Shown: piece after piece, positions 7,391 to 14,296 of the stretch
Position numbering within the stretch: position 1 is the stretch's first letter
How the letters are laid out: each line of letters begins with the position of its first letter
NCBI GenBank assembly: GCA_029557535.1
Contig: JAKQII010000358.1
Coordinates: 1-33,411 of the forward strand
DNA: 33,411 bases
From: Acidobacteriota bacterium
GTDB taxonomy: Bacteria > Acidobacteriota > Blastocatellia > Pyrinomonadales > Pyrinomonadaceae
Direction: 5' to 3'
Notes under the pieces: model-generated
What the model saw: the letters and a program-made list of their open reading frames with translations, nothing else
Databases searched by the model: none
What the model was told of the DNA's origin: nothing
Translations under genes and position numbers: made by a program

Positions 7391-7531
7391 TTTCGATTTT
7401 GGATTTTCGATTTTGGATTTCGGATTTGGGGTTGCGGATTTCGGAATTGTGAATCCGGATTTGGTTCGGTTTGGCTTGCGGCCGCGATCCCAAGTCAATC
7501 CCAAATCCGAATTCCGAGATCCCAAATGGGT
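7391..7531. repeat. Stutter repeat (GGATTTTGGATTT type) between HNH and methyltransferase genes
   Basis: Degenerate iteration of units such as ttttggattt, cggatttgg and aaatccgaattccgag, first in one strand sense (about 7391-7465) and then partly in the other (about 7495-7530). The two halves can therefore pair. No gene is needed to explain it. It pseudo-extends the reading frame of the methyltransferase. Confidence 0.65.
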
Positions 7532-8089
7532 TCATGCTGCCATCAGCCGCGATTCGGCCGAATCTTCATCCATGAACAGATATTTCTTCCATTCCGGACG
7601 CGATTCCGCGTAGTGGCAGAGCAGGACGTGGTCAAGCCCGAGACGAAGCAGCTTCTGCGATGTCAACAGCGGCATGCGGGCCTGCTCGGGAGTGCGGTTG
7701 CCCTTGCGCTGGTTGCATTTAACGCACGCCGAGACGAGGTTGTGGGGCGTACTCTCGCCGCCTTGCGCGCGCGGGAGGATATGGTCGAGAGTCAGATCTC
7801 TCGCCTGTTTGTGTTCGCCGCAATACTGGCAGCGGTAGCGGTCACGGATGTAGATCCGCGCACGTTTCATCGTCGTCTCCTGACGGCGGCGCTTGACGTG
7901 GACGTAGTTCCGGAGGCGCACCACGGACGGCACCGGAATCGTCGTCGACGGGGAATGAAGGACATTATCGCCGTCATGCTCTTCGACCGACAGTTTGCCC
8001 GAAAACCACATGCAGACCGCCCGCGCGACACCGATCGTGCCCAGCGGTTCGTAAGAAAAATTTAGGAGTAGAACTCTCCCGGTTATCAA
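7532..8089 (-). CDS. HNH endonuclease family protein
   Basis: 185 residues from a TTG at 8089. GGAGG lies 8 bases before this TTG, an ideal spacing, while the longer GTG at 8098 would overlap the ribosome site. The N-terminal region (VLLLNFSYEPLGTIGVARAV, then SPSTTIPVPSVVRLRNYV) and the C-terminal HNH domain (RDRYRCQYCGE, LTLDHILPRAQGG, NLVSACVKCNQRKGNRTPEQA) match the widespread stand-alone HNH proteins of Cyanobacteria, Actinobacteria and Acidobacteria. The CxxC pairs bind zinc and the DH of LDHILP is the catalytic histidine context. The biological role of this family is not established. No phage or toxin genes are nearby, so it looks like a housekeeping copy. Confidence 0.9.
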   Translation of the reverse strand: MITGRVLLLNFSYEPLGTIGVARAVCMWFSGKLSVEEHDGDNVLHSPSTTIPVPSVVRLRNYVHVKRRRQETTMKRARIYIRDRYRCQYCGEHKQARDLTLDHILPRAQGGESTPHNLVSACVKCNQRKGNRTPEQARMPLLTSQKLLRLGLDHVLLCHYAESRPEWKKYLFMDEDSAESRLMAA

Positions 8090-8457
8090 TGGAATCACCT
8101 CCCGTTAGATTCTTATTAATATTCTACTGGAAAAACGCAATATCTTGTGTGGCCTCGTTTCGTTGCCACTATATTACTCGATTTCCCAAAAATTGCACGT
8201 GAATTTTTTGTTTCACGCCCTCCCTTCATTACGTCCTTTGATGCAGTTTCGCGCCGGGCGAATCGCAGCAAATTCTCCTCGCGCGAACGGTCGGCGCTCG
8301 TCGAATGTCACCGTGAACCGCCGTATCAATTTGATTACCTCTCGCAAAGTGTGGAGAAAAAGCTAGTTACCAAAATTATCAAAAACGTTGCAAGAAATTT
8401 TCAATGCCTCCGTTCTTCGACTCAAGGCACACGCCTTAAACCAAATTGGAGGATAGA
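8090..8457. other. Gene-free divergent intergenic region
   Basis: It lies between the divergent HNH and DUF11-like genes, so promoters for both should be here. It is locally AT-rich at both ends. Short open frames cross it, but none shows a ribosome site or protein-like composition. GGAGG at 8448-8452 serves the gene starting at 8458. I see no convincing -35/-10 pair. Confidence 0.5.
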
Positions 8458-9270
8458 ATGAAAGTTAAAATACACTTGAACATCATGTTTGCGGTCGCGA
8501 TTGCAACCGCTGCCCTGGCGGTAACGGCGAATGCCGCGCCGCGCCCGAACCTGGCCGTTCAGCCGTGGGTCGCACCATCGGCCGTTCTGGTCAATTCAAC
8601 ATATCAATACACCGCACGCGTCAAGAACATCGGGAATCAAACGGCGCAGAACGTCGTCCTGACGATCACCTTTCCGCTGACCAACACGAGTCCGAACCGA
8701 TACATCATGGGCAAAGTAACCGCCTTCCCCGGCAACTGTTCAATTACTTCGAACAAGCTTGTGTGTTCGCTCGGAAACATCGGGACTTCGAACAACAGTA
8801 ACCTCAAACAGGTTTCGTTCAATTTCGAGTATCCCGTGACAACGCAGGCGCTGAGCCTGACGGCAACGGCAACGACATCGTCGCTGAACGAGCAAAACCC
8901 GAACAACAACTATCGATTGGTCGCGCCGACCGTCACCCACCAATCTCTTCCGCTGACCTCGGCCGATGTCGTCGTTTCGCACTGCACCGGCACGAATCTG
9001 ACGTCGTACTTCGAGTGCGAACAGTCTCCGGGTTCGATCTCGTCGTTTTCGATGCAGCTTGCGCAGGGCGGAACGATCGTCCCGCCGGCGCCGGGCTATT
9101 TCGGAACATGGAGCCAGCCGTCGAACGAAGAACTTCAGTTCAACATCAGCGACGGCTACAGCGGCGCGACTTTCAACGGATTCGTCGCCAACGGCAACTG
9201 CTTTGACGGTATCGCGACCTTCACTCCGGCAAGTTCGTACATGAGTGCTTACCGGGTTTGCGTCCAGTAA
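8458..9270 (+). CDS. Secreted CARDB/DUF11-like protein
   Basis: 270 residues with GGAGG five bases before the ATG. There is a signal peptide (MKVKIHLNIMFAVAIATAAL, cleavage near ANA-AP). An immunoglobulin-like beta domain follows: NLAVQPWVAPSAVLVNSTYQ, VKNIGNQTAQNVVLTITFPL, and NPNNNYRLVAP. This is the CARDB/DUF11 pattern of exported adhesion-like modules. The C-terminal half (residues about 170-270) is a second beta-rich domain with paired cysteines (SHCTGT, YFECEQ, NGNCFDG, YRVCVQ) and probably disulfides. It should be exported to the periplasm or surface, with no anchor or sorting signal visible. Function unknown. It is convergent with rtcB across an inverted stutter repeat. Confidence 0.75.
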   Translation: MKVKIHLNIMFAVAIATAALAVTANAAPRPNLAVQPWVAPSAVLVNSTYQYTARVKNIGNQTAQNVVLTITFPLTNTSPNRYIMGKVTAFPGNCSITSNKLVCSLGNIGTSNNSNLKQVSFNFEYPVTTQALSLTATATTSSLNEQNPNNNYRLVAPTVTHQSLPLTSADVVVSHCTGTNLTSYFECEQSPGSISSFSMQLAQGGTIVPPAPGYFGTWSQPSNEELQFNISDGYSGATFNGFVANGNCFDGIATFTPASSYMSAYRVCVQ

Positions 9271-9276
9271 CTTCGT

Positions 9277-9369
9277 AGTCGGGAGTCGGTAGTCAAGAGC
9301 GGAGAGTCGAGAGTCAAGACTTCTCGATACAGACTCCCGACTCCGACTTCCAACTCCCACCTCCTGACT
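9277..9369. repeat. Inverted stutter repeat (AGTCGGGAGTC type) between convergent genes
   Basis: Iterations of agtc/gagtc run on the plus strand to about 9320 and then of gact/gactc from 9330. The pair agtcgggagtc (9277-9287) and gactcccgact (9332-9342) is an exact inverted repeat. It could form a long imperfect hairpin between convergent genes, but there is no T-tract, so terminator function is unproven. Confidence 0.6.
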
Positions 9370-9370
9370 C

Positions 9371-10549
9371 TCAACCCTTCACGCAAATCACCTGTTTCAA
9401 CTCGGCGACGACTTCGACCAGATCCGACTGGTCACGCATGACCCTGTCGATGTCCTTGTAAGCGCTCGGGATCTCGTCGATCACGCCTGCGTCCTTGCGG
9501 CATTCGACACAGCGCGTCATGCGCTCGAGGTCGTCGCGCGTGAACCGCTTCTTCGCCGCCGTCCGCGACATCTTGCGGCCCGCACCGTGCGAGCAGGAGC
9601 TGTACGACTGCGGGTTGCCGAGTCCGCGGACGATGAATGATTTTGCGCCCATCGAGCCCGGTATGATGCCGTAACGGCCCGACTCGGCGTTGATCGCACC
9701 CTTGCGGGTCACGAAAACCTTCTCGCCGAAATGCTCCTCAAGCGCCACGTAGTTGTGATGGCAGTTGACCTCGGTCTCCGGTCGAAACTCCTTCTCCTTG
9801 TTGAACATCCGGTTGAACGATTTGAGCAGTCGCTTCATCATTACCCGGCGGTTCATCATCGCGTAGGCCTGGGCCCATTCGAGATCATGCCAGTAATCCT
9901 GGAACTCCTTCGTCCCGCGGATGAAGTACGCCAGATTCGGATCCGGAAGCTCGTTCAGCCGGTGCAGCGTCTTCGCGGTCGCGATATGCCGCTCGGCGAG
10001 CTCCTTTCCGATATTGCGCGAACCCGAGTGCAGCATCAGCCAGACACGGTTCTCGGTGTCGAGGCACACTTCGATGAAGTGATTGCCCCCGCCCAGCGTC
10101 CCCATCTGCAGCATCGCCTTTTTCTTGCGGTCCGCCACCAAAGGATGGAGATCGTCGAAATCCTCCCACCCGTCCCAGCGCGAGCCGTCCCCGTCCGATT
10201 CCTTGTGTTGATTGAATCCGACCGGGATCGTCCGCTCGATCTCATGGCGGAACGCGGCGAGCTTGCCATCGAGGATTCCGCTCTTGAACGGCGTTTTGAC
10301 GGCCATCATTCCGCATCCGATATCGACTCCTACGGTTGCGGGGATGACGGCGTCACGCGTCGCGACAACGGAGCCGACCATCGATCCGATGCCGAGATGC
10401 GCATCGGGCATCAGCGCGACGTGCTTGAAGAGACACGGCAGTCGCGAAACGTTGCGGAGCATGTTTTCCTCGTCGAGCGACAGCCCGTGGCTGACCCATG
10501 AGAGAATGTCAGCCTTCGCGCCCGAAACATTGAGTTTGTTGTAAGTCAT
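9371..10549 (-). CDS. rtcB: RNA-splicing ligase RtcB
   Basis: 392 residues from ATG 10549, preceded by ggag. RtcB joins RNA 2',3'-cyclic phosphate or 3'-phosphate ends to 5'-OH ends using GTP and Mn2+, repairing tRNA and other cleaved RNAs. Family motifs: MPDAHLGIGSMVGSVVAT, VGVDIGCGMMAV (metal-binding Cys), GTLGGGNHFIEV, LMLHSGSRNIG, VNCHHNY, and SSCSHGAGRKMSR with the histidine that is guanylylated. Length is close to E. coli RtcB. A longer frame to 10630 would run through the leader hairpin and is rejected. No archease or RtcR gene is adjacent. The leader carries attenuator-like hairpins, so control by premature termination is suggested. It lies downstream of thiL on the same strand. Confidence 0.94.
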   Translation of the reverse strand: MTYNKLNVSGAKADILSWVSHGLSLDEENMLRNVSRLPCLFKHVALMPDAHLGIGSMVGSVVATRDAVIPATVGVDIGCGMMAVKTPFKSGILDGKLAAFRHEIERTIPVGFNQHKESDGDGSRWDGWEDFDDLHPLVADRKKKAMLQMGTLGGGNHFIEVCLDTENRVWLMLHSGSRNIGKELAERHIATAKTLHRLNELPDPNLAYFIRGTKEFQDYWHDLEWAQAYAMMNRRVMMKRLLKSFNRMFNKEKEFRPETEVNCHHNYVALEEHFGEKVFVTRKGAINAESGRYGIIPGSMGAKSFIVRGLGNPQSYSSCSHGAGRKMSRTAAKKRFTRDDLERMTRCVECRKDAGVIDEIPSAYKDIDRVMRDQSDLVEVVAELKQVICVKG

Positions 10550-10590
10550 AATCAATTCTCCGACTGCGCGAACCCCATGTCCAAGAACAT

Positions 10591-10637
10591 AAAAAGAACG
10601 GCAGCCTGTTTCCCCTGCTGGAGAACTCAAGCTGCCG
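10591..10637 (-). terminator. Terminator hairpin in the rtcB leader (candidate attenuator arm 3:4)
   Basis: On the minus strand CGGCAGC (10637-10631) pairs with GCTGCCG (10605-10599) across a 25-base loop and is followed at once by TTCTTTTT (10598-10591). It ends 41 bases before the rtcB start codon. Its 5' arm overlaps by three bases a segment (10635-10643) that can instead pair with 10677-10685. Confidence 0.7.
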
Positions 10638-10704
10638 CTCCCGATCGCGTTTCGAAACGCTCGATCTTATGTTTCTCGGGAGCGGGTGACGTGAGCCGCT
10701 CCCG
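10635..10704 (-). promoter_or_regulatory. Mutually exclusive hairpins in the rtcB leader (arms 1, 2, 3)
   Basis: In transcript order there are CGGGAGCGG (10704-10696, arm 1), CCGCTCCCG (10685-10677, arm 2) and a second CGGGAGCGG (10643-10635, arm 3). Arms 1:2 make a perfect 9-bp hairpin with a 10-base loop. Arms 2:3 make an equally perfect 9-bp hairpin with a smaller self-paired hairpin (around gcgtttcgaaacgc) in its loop. Arm 3 overlaps the terminator 5' arm. This is the classical attenuator layout. Confidence 0.6.
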
Positions 10705-10709
10705 CAATT

Positions 10710-10901
10710 TCAATCCAATTTATCGAGTCCGCATTCTGCGGATTCCGTGCCCATGGACGCACGATCCGACAATCTGGCGCATTCCGGCGAAAAGCCGTAC
10801 AAGCTCTGATTGTCGTTGATGTGATCTTTGTTCTTCAGCATTTCCTTTACCTCGATCAGCTCGCCCTCGTCAGGCGAACGACGATTGAAACATGAGTGCA
10901 T
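10710..10901 (-). CDS. Possible small or leader ORF upstream of rtcB (63 aa)
   Basis: An open frame of 63 codons from ATG 10901 ends TGA five bases before leader arm 1. The product would be hydrophilic with three cysteines and segments such as GELIEVKEMLKNKDHIND. There is no Shine-Dalgarno in front and I recognise no family. Parts of it also form small hairpins (CGGC/GCCG and TCCGCA-GAA-TGCGGA), so the region may be structured RNA and not coding. Its position suggests a leader peptide or an RNA element controlling rtcB. Confidence that it is translated is low. Confidence 0.3.
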   Translation of the reverse strand: MHSCFNRRSPDEGELIEVKEMLKNKDHINDNQSLYGFSPECARLSDRASMGTESAECGLDKLD

Positions 10902-10913
10902 TTCGGCTGTCAA
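10885..10913 (-). promoter_or_regulatory. rtcB: Weak candidate promoter for the rtcB leader
   Basis: A perfect TTGACA (10908-10913, minus strand) lies 17 bases from a poor -10, TTTCAA (10885-10890). It sits 30 bases after the thiL stop and would give a leader of about 330 bases. Confidence 0.35.
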
Positions 10914-10942
10914 GGCATTTTTTTGGCCCGACAACGTGAGCG

Positions 10943-11872
10943 TCAGAAGTGTCGAAACGAATCAGGATTCAGAGGAATCGTCCTGTTCCCGTCTTTAAGT
11001 TCCATTATTTCTGCATTTGCAGTGATCTCCCCGATGACCGAAACGTCGTTTTCGAAATCGGCGACGGCGAATTCAGGAGAGACTGAAAAAAGAAGTTCGA
11101 AGTCCTCGCCGCCGTTCAGTGCGCAATCGAGACGATCGCTTCGCTCCGAAAATACCGAATGGACGATCGGATCGATCGGGATCGATGCCGCGTCGATGGA
11201 TGCGCCGACGCCGCTCATTTCGCAGATGTGCCAAAGGTCGCCCGAAAGACCGTCGCTGATATCGATCATCGCCGTTACCTGCCCGGTCGCGAACAGTCGT
11301 CGGCCAAGTTCGACCCGCGGCTCGGGTAGGAGCAAGCGAGCCGAGTCCGCCGTGGCTCCGCGTTCGAGCGCGGCAAGCCCGGCGGCCGCGCCGCCAAGTG
11401 AACCGCTGACGCACACAAGGTCGCCCGGTCGTGCCCCCGATCGGAGGATCGCCCTTCCGTGTTCGACCTCACCGCCGACGACCGAATCAACGATCAGCGT
11501 GTCAGGTGACTGCGAAATATCGCCGCCGGCGAACTCGACGCCGAATCGTTCCGCAAGCTTGCAATACCCATCGTAGAAACGGTCGGGAAAGTCTGTTTTC
11601 CACACTTCCGCCGGAAACGCGATCGACAGCAGCGTCCATTTCGGAATGCCGCCCATCGCGGCAATGTCGGAGAGCGACACCGCAAGCGCTTTGTGACCGA
11701 TCTGTTCGGGAGTCGCCCATCGAAGCCGGAAATCGACGTTCTCGACGAGCATGTCGAGCGTTATCACGAGATCATTGTCGGAGTCTTTCGGTAGTACCGC
11801 GCAATCGTCGCCGATCAGCGAAAAGTTGCGGTAGTTTCTTAAGTTTCGGATGAACCCGAATTCGGTCTGCAT
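10943..11872 (-). CDS. thiL: Thiamine-monophosphate kinase
   Basis: 309 residues, full length for ThiL, which phosphorylates thiamine monophosphate to the active cofactor TPP using ATP. Markers: FSLIGDDCAVL (N-terminal Mg/ATP-binding Asp pair), ITLDMLVENVDFRL, IGHKALAVSLSDIAAMGGIP (the AIR-synthase/ThiL superfamily core), VEFAGGDISQSPDTLIVDSVVGGE, and MIDISDGLSGDLWHICEMSG (second metal site). NGGEDFELLFSV near the C-terminus is typical. It lies divergent from the merR-type gene and co-directional with rtcB. No other thiamine genes are in the window. Confidence 0.93.
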   Translation of the reverse strand: MQTEFGFIRNLRNYRNFSLIGDDCAVLPKDSDNDLVITLDMLVENVDFRLRWATPEQIGHKALAVSLSDIAAMGGIPKWTLLSIAFPAEVWKTDFPDRFYDGYCKLAERFGVEFAGGDISQSPDTLIVDSVVGGEVEHGRAILRSGARPGDLVCVSGSLGGAAAGLAALERGATADSARLLLPEPRVELGRRLFATGQVTAMIDISDGLSGDLWHICEMSGVGASIDAASIPIDPIVHSVFSERSDRLDCALNGGEDFELLFSVSPEFAVADFENDVSVIGEITANAEIMELKDGNRTIPLNPDSFRHF

Positions 11873-11881
11873 TGAAAGTTA

Positions 11882-11910
11882 TTGACACAAAGTCTGTATA
11901 TTCATACAAT
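11882..11910 (+). promoter_or_regulatory. Sigma-70 promoter of the MerR-type gene
   Basis: TTGACA (11882-11887), a 17-base spacer and TACAAT (11905-11910). The expected start is near 11917, giving a 40-base leader to ATG 11957. The spacer is standard, not the 19-20 bases typical of MerR-activated promoters. Confidence 0.8.
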
Positions 11911-11956
11911 AACGGCGACGAATTTTAGTAAGAACTTTAACATAGTCGAGGTTCGA

Positions 11957-12496
11957 ATGGGACAGGCAGCCACCGCGATACCCGAGAAAATTTTTTTCAA
12001 AATTGGTGAAGTTTGCGAAATAGTCGATGTCCAGGCGCACGTTCTGCGTTATTGGGAAACCGAGTTTCCGCAGCTTTCGCCCCAGAAGAACCGTTCGGGC
12101 CAGAGAAGCTACCGCCGGCGCGACGTCGAGATCGCGCTCCGGATAAAGGAACTACTCTATATCGACGAATATACGATCGCCGGTGCGCGTAAGAAGCTGC
12201 AGCTGGAACTGCGCGAATCGAGCCGGCTCAAGATCGTTCCGAACGAACAGCCACGGGAACCGGAGTTTAATGCCGAAACCGACGGCCGCCGCGATCCGGA
12301 CGAACTCGCCGAGATTGGCGAATTCGATCCGGAACCGACAGTGATCCAGCCGAGTTTGCTCTCAACGGACGGTGTTCCGCTCTCTCAGGACAGGCGTCAG
12401 GCCCTTTCCGACCTGGCGTCGCAACTGCTTGAGCTTCGCGAACTTCTCAAGCGCAAGCACCCCGAGGAATCCAGTTCATTTCTTCGCAAATACTAA
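11957..12496 (+). CDS. MerR-family transcriptional regulator
   Basis: 179 residues from ATG 11957 (gagg five bases upstream). The N-terminal winged helix of the MerR family is clear: [40 protein letters not shown] and [20 protein letters not shown] (about residues 14-70), followed by [15 protein letters not shown]. The middle is acidic and variable. The C-terminus ([20 protein letters not shown]) is a probable dimerising helix with no cysteine sensor. This type of MerR protein is often found beside ihfA or tRNA-Pro in bacterial genomes, and here tRNA-Pro follows by 45 bases. The regulated genes are unknown. A frame to 11882 would start inside the -35 box and is rejected. Confidence 0.88.
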   Translation: MGQAATAIPEKIFFKIGEVCEIVDVQAHVLRYWETEFPQLSPQKNRSGQRSYRRRDVEIALRIKELLYIDEYTIAGARKKLQLELRESSRLKIVPNEQPREPEFNAETDGRRDPDELAEIGEFDPEPTVIQPSLLSTDGVPLSQDRRQALSDLASQLLELRELLKRKHPEESSSFLRKY

Positions 12497-12498
12497 GT

Positions 12499-12527
12499 TT
12501 GACAAAGGCGATTCGGTTACTTAATCT
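12499..12527 (+). promoter_or_regulatory. Sigma-70 promoter of tRNA-Pro
   Basis: TTGACA (12499-12504), 17 bases, TAATCT (12522-12527). The tRNA 5' end is 15 bases after the -10 box. The -35 box starts two bases after the merR stop codon. Confidence 0.75.
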
Positions 12528-12541
12528 TGAAATTCGCTTGA

Positions 12542-12618
12542 CGGGATGTAGCGCAGCCTGGTAGCGCGTTCGCTTGGGGTGCGAAAGGTCGTGAGTTCGA
12601 ATCTCGCCATCCCGACCA
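12542..12618 (+). tRNA. tRNA-Pro (anticodon TGG)
   Basis: A 77-base cloverleaf with encoded CCA. The acceptor stem CGGGATG/CATCCCG is perfect. The D arm is GCGC..GCGC, the anticodon stem TTCGC/GCGAA encloses a TGG anticodon, and the T arm has the TTCGAAT loop between GTGAG and CTCGC. The C at position 1 is usual for bacterial tRNA-Pro. Confidence 0.97.
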
Positions 12619-12626
12619 TTATTCAG

Positions 12627-12659
12627 AAAGGGGCTTTCGATCGTTCGAGAGCCCTTTTC
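12627..12659. terminator. Bidirectional terminator between tRNA-Pro and the convergent propeller gene
   Basis: A gggctttcga / tcgagagccc stem (one wobble, short loop) is flanked by A-rich sequence on the left and TTTT on the right. It overlaps the end of the convergent gene by two bases. Confidence 0.75.
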
Positions 12660-13728
12660 ATTTGACTTCGAACTTTCTCACGACGATTTTCCTGACCCCG
12701 CCGTCCCGGTAACAGATCGCGATCCGGTCGCCTCGAATGACGGTTTCGATCGTATCCGGCGGCAACTCGATGCGCCGTATCCCGTTCGCGTCCACGGCAA
12801 ACAAATTCGATGCGAGCCTCGAAGTTGTCTGAAGCGGCTCGACGGCAAAGATCACCCGCGAGTCGGATTTCGCGACGATCGACATCGCCGGCGCGCCGGC
12901 AGTCTCAGTGACCGGCGCCTTCCAGATCTCTCGGGAGGACTCGCCGTCGTATCGGTAAAGTCTCGCGGCCGAATCGGCGGTGACGGCAAAATAGATATCA
13001 TTCCCGAACGGAAATCCGCCAAGAAGATGGGGAAAAGGCGGCGGTCCGGACGGAATTGTGAGGATGACTTCGAACCGTTTGTTCGTCAGATCCGCGATTT
13101 GGATGTCGTCCGGATATTTCGAATACTCGTGCTTGAAGACGATCTTGTCGGGCCCTGCCATGAATGCGCCGTTTCCGCGCTGAAGCGCCGATTCGATAAC
13201 TTCTTTGGGCAGCTTCGGATCGATCGCCGACATCCGCGCGATATGGCTGCGAAGTGCCGGATCGACCAGTGACTCGATATCGCCGAGTCCGGAGTATTGG
13301 CTCTTTACGATCCTTCCTGTTCTAACGTCGAACGTGACGCCGGTGGAGTCGACATCACCGTCGACTATCCAGGCTGTCAGCCGGCGGTTCGATATCCAAT
13401 CAAAAGAAACGACGAACGCCGCGTAGGCCGCGTATCTGCGGGACCGTTCGGCCGTCAGGAGAACCCGCGGTTTGCCGTTTGGAAGATTCCGGACGACAAC
13501 TTCGCAAAGTTCCATCTTGTTCCTGACGACGACCCGCGAGTAGGCGATCATCGTCCCGTCCGGCGAAAAGGCGGGATGAACGAGGTCGCCGTCGCTCAGT
13601 TCGACGATTACCTCGCCCGTAATTTTCGCGGCCGGGATCGCCTGCGCCCACGCCGACATGACTCCGATCGTCAACCCGACAACGATCGAAACGAAGCACA
13701 AAATTGGGTCATTCTTCATCCGGATCAT
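12658..13728 (-). CDS. Secreted beta-propeller (PD40/TolB-like) protein
   Basis: 356 residues. The ATG at 13728 has gagg six bases before it. A signal peptide (CFVSIVVGLTIGVMSAWA, cleavage near AQA) leads into a repeat-rich beta structure. The first blade, VHPAFSPDGTMIAYSRV, is a PD40/WD40-like motif as in TolB. Later blades are degenerate (VSFDWISNRRLTAWIVDGD, GPDKIVFKHEYSKYPDDIQIADL, NDIYFAVTADSAARLYRYDG, NLFAVDANGIRRIELP). It is most likely a periplasmic six- or seven-bladed propeller with no enzymatic motif. The start overlaps the end of the upstream membrane-protein gene by 20 bases, indicating translational coupling. Function unknown. Confidence 0.75.
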   Translation of the reverse strand: MIRMKNDPILCFVSIVVGLTIGVMSAWAQAIPAAKITGEVIVELSDGDLVHPAFSPDGTMIAYSRVVVRNKMELCEVVVRNLPNGKPRVLLTAERSRRYAAYAAFVVSFDWISNRRLTAWIVDGDVDSTGVTFDVRTGRIVKSQYSGLGDIESLVDPALRSHIARMSAIDPKLPKEVIESALQRGNGAFMAGPDKIVFKHEYSKYPDDIQIADLTNKRFEVILTIPSGPPPFPHLLGGFPFGNDIYFAVTADSAARLYRYDGESSREIWKAPVTETAGAPAMSIVAKSDSRVIFAVEPLQTTSRLASNLFAVDANGIRRIELPPDTIETVIRGDRIAICYRDGGVRKIVVRKFEVK

Positions 13729-14206
13729 TTTTTGCCTCGACCTCAGCGCCGGCTTCGTCCTTCTCGTCCCCGTAAATCCTTTTCAAAAGCCGGACGATAA
13801 GGAACTGATCGGAGAACACCACGATCGCGGCGCCGACAATCAGAAACACACCAAGGAACACGGAGAAATCATAGGTCGCCGCCGTTGGATCGAAGGACTT
13901 GTGGAACGCAAACCCCGCCGGTCCCGTCCAGAAATACCGGATCAGGGTGAACACGGCGAAAAATCCGAAGGTCGTCCACATCGCCCAAGCCGAGCGGCCC
14001 GTCAGCAAGATGATGTTCGCGATCAGGAGCAGCACGCCGGCAGCGATCCAAAGGACGATGCCGCCGAGCGAATGATGGTACTCGAAACCCTGAGAGGCGG
14101 TCTTCGGATCGCCGATGCTCGCGAGCCATGTTTGTCCGTAATATATGAAGAAAGCACAGACAGCCGCGCTCAATGCCAAAACGGCAAGGTAAATATATCT
14201 CAGCAT
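13709..14206 (-). CDS. Four-helix membrane protein of unknown function
   Basis: 165 residues from ATG 14206. A TTG at 14224 would add six residues, and neither start has a clear ribosome site. Four hydrophobic segments are visible: YIYLAVLALSAAVCAFFIYY, IVLWIAAGVLLLIANIILLT, WAMWTTFGFFAVFTLIRYFW and FLGVFLIVGAAIVVFSDQFL. A charged, acidic C-terminal tail follows (DEKDEAGAEVEAKNDPDEE). It is an inner-membrane protein with no motif I recognise. The 3' end overlaps the next gene by 20 bases, so the two are likely one unit. Confidence 0.75.
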   Translation of the reverse strand: MLRYIYLAVLALSAAVCAFFIYYGQTWLASIGDPKTASQGFEYHHSLGGIVLWIAAGVLLLIANIILLTGRSAWAMWTTFGFFAVFTLIRYFWTGPAGFAFHKSFDPTAATYDFSVFLGVFLIVGAAIVVFSDQFLIVRLLKRIYGDEKDEAGAEVEAKNDPDEE

Positions 14207-14237
14207 ATTGGCATTCTTGCACAAGTTGCGGTCCGCA

Positions 14238-14272
14238 CAAAGAAATGCCCCGGCCGGTGAACCGATCGGGGC
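14238..14272 (-). terminator. Terminator after htrA
   Basis: On the minus strand GCCCCG-ATC-GGTTCACC-GGC-CGGGGC (14247-14272) is followed by ATTTCTTTG. It lies 25 bases after the htrA stop and 32 bases before the next gene. Confidence 0.7.
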
Positions 14273-14296
14273 GCATTTGCGCGGTTGGTTCCGCCG

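Noticed and set aside
7532-8089. HNH gene as part of a homing element or defence island
   Set aside because: The N-terminal and HNH domains match a common stand-alone chromosomal family, and no restriction, toxin or phage genes are nearby.
8145-8461. Two overlapping short ORFs in the gap before the DUF11-like gene
   Set aside because: No Shine-Dalgarno, atypical composition, and they overlap each other and the next gene's ribosome site.
10550-10630. 27-residue extension of RtcB
   Set aside because: It would be read from the leader terminator hairpin region, and the MTYNKL start has ggag upstream.
10600-10880. RNase P RNA, tmRNA, SRP RNA or 6S RNA in the rtcB leader
   Set aside because: None of the conserved core sequences of the first three could be found, and there is no long closing stem as in 6S RNA.
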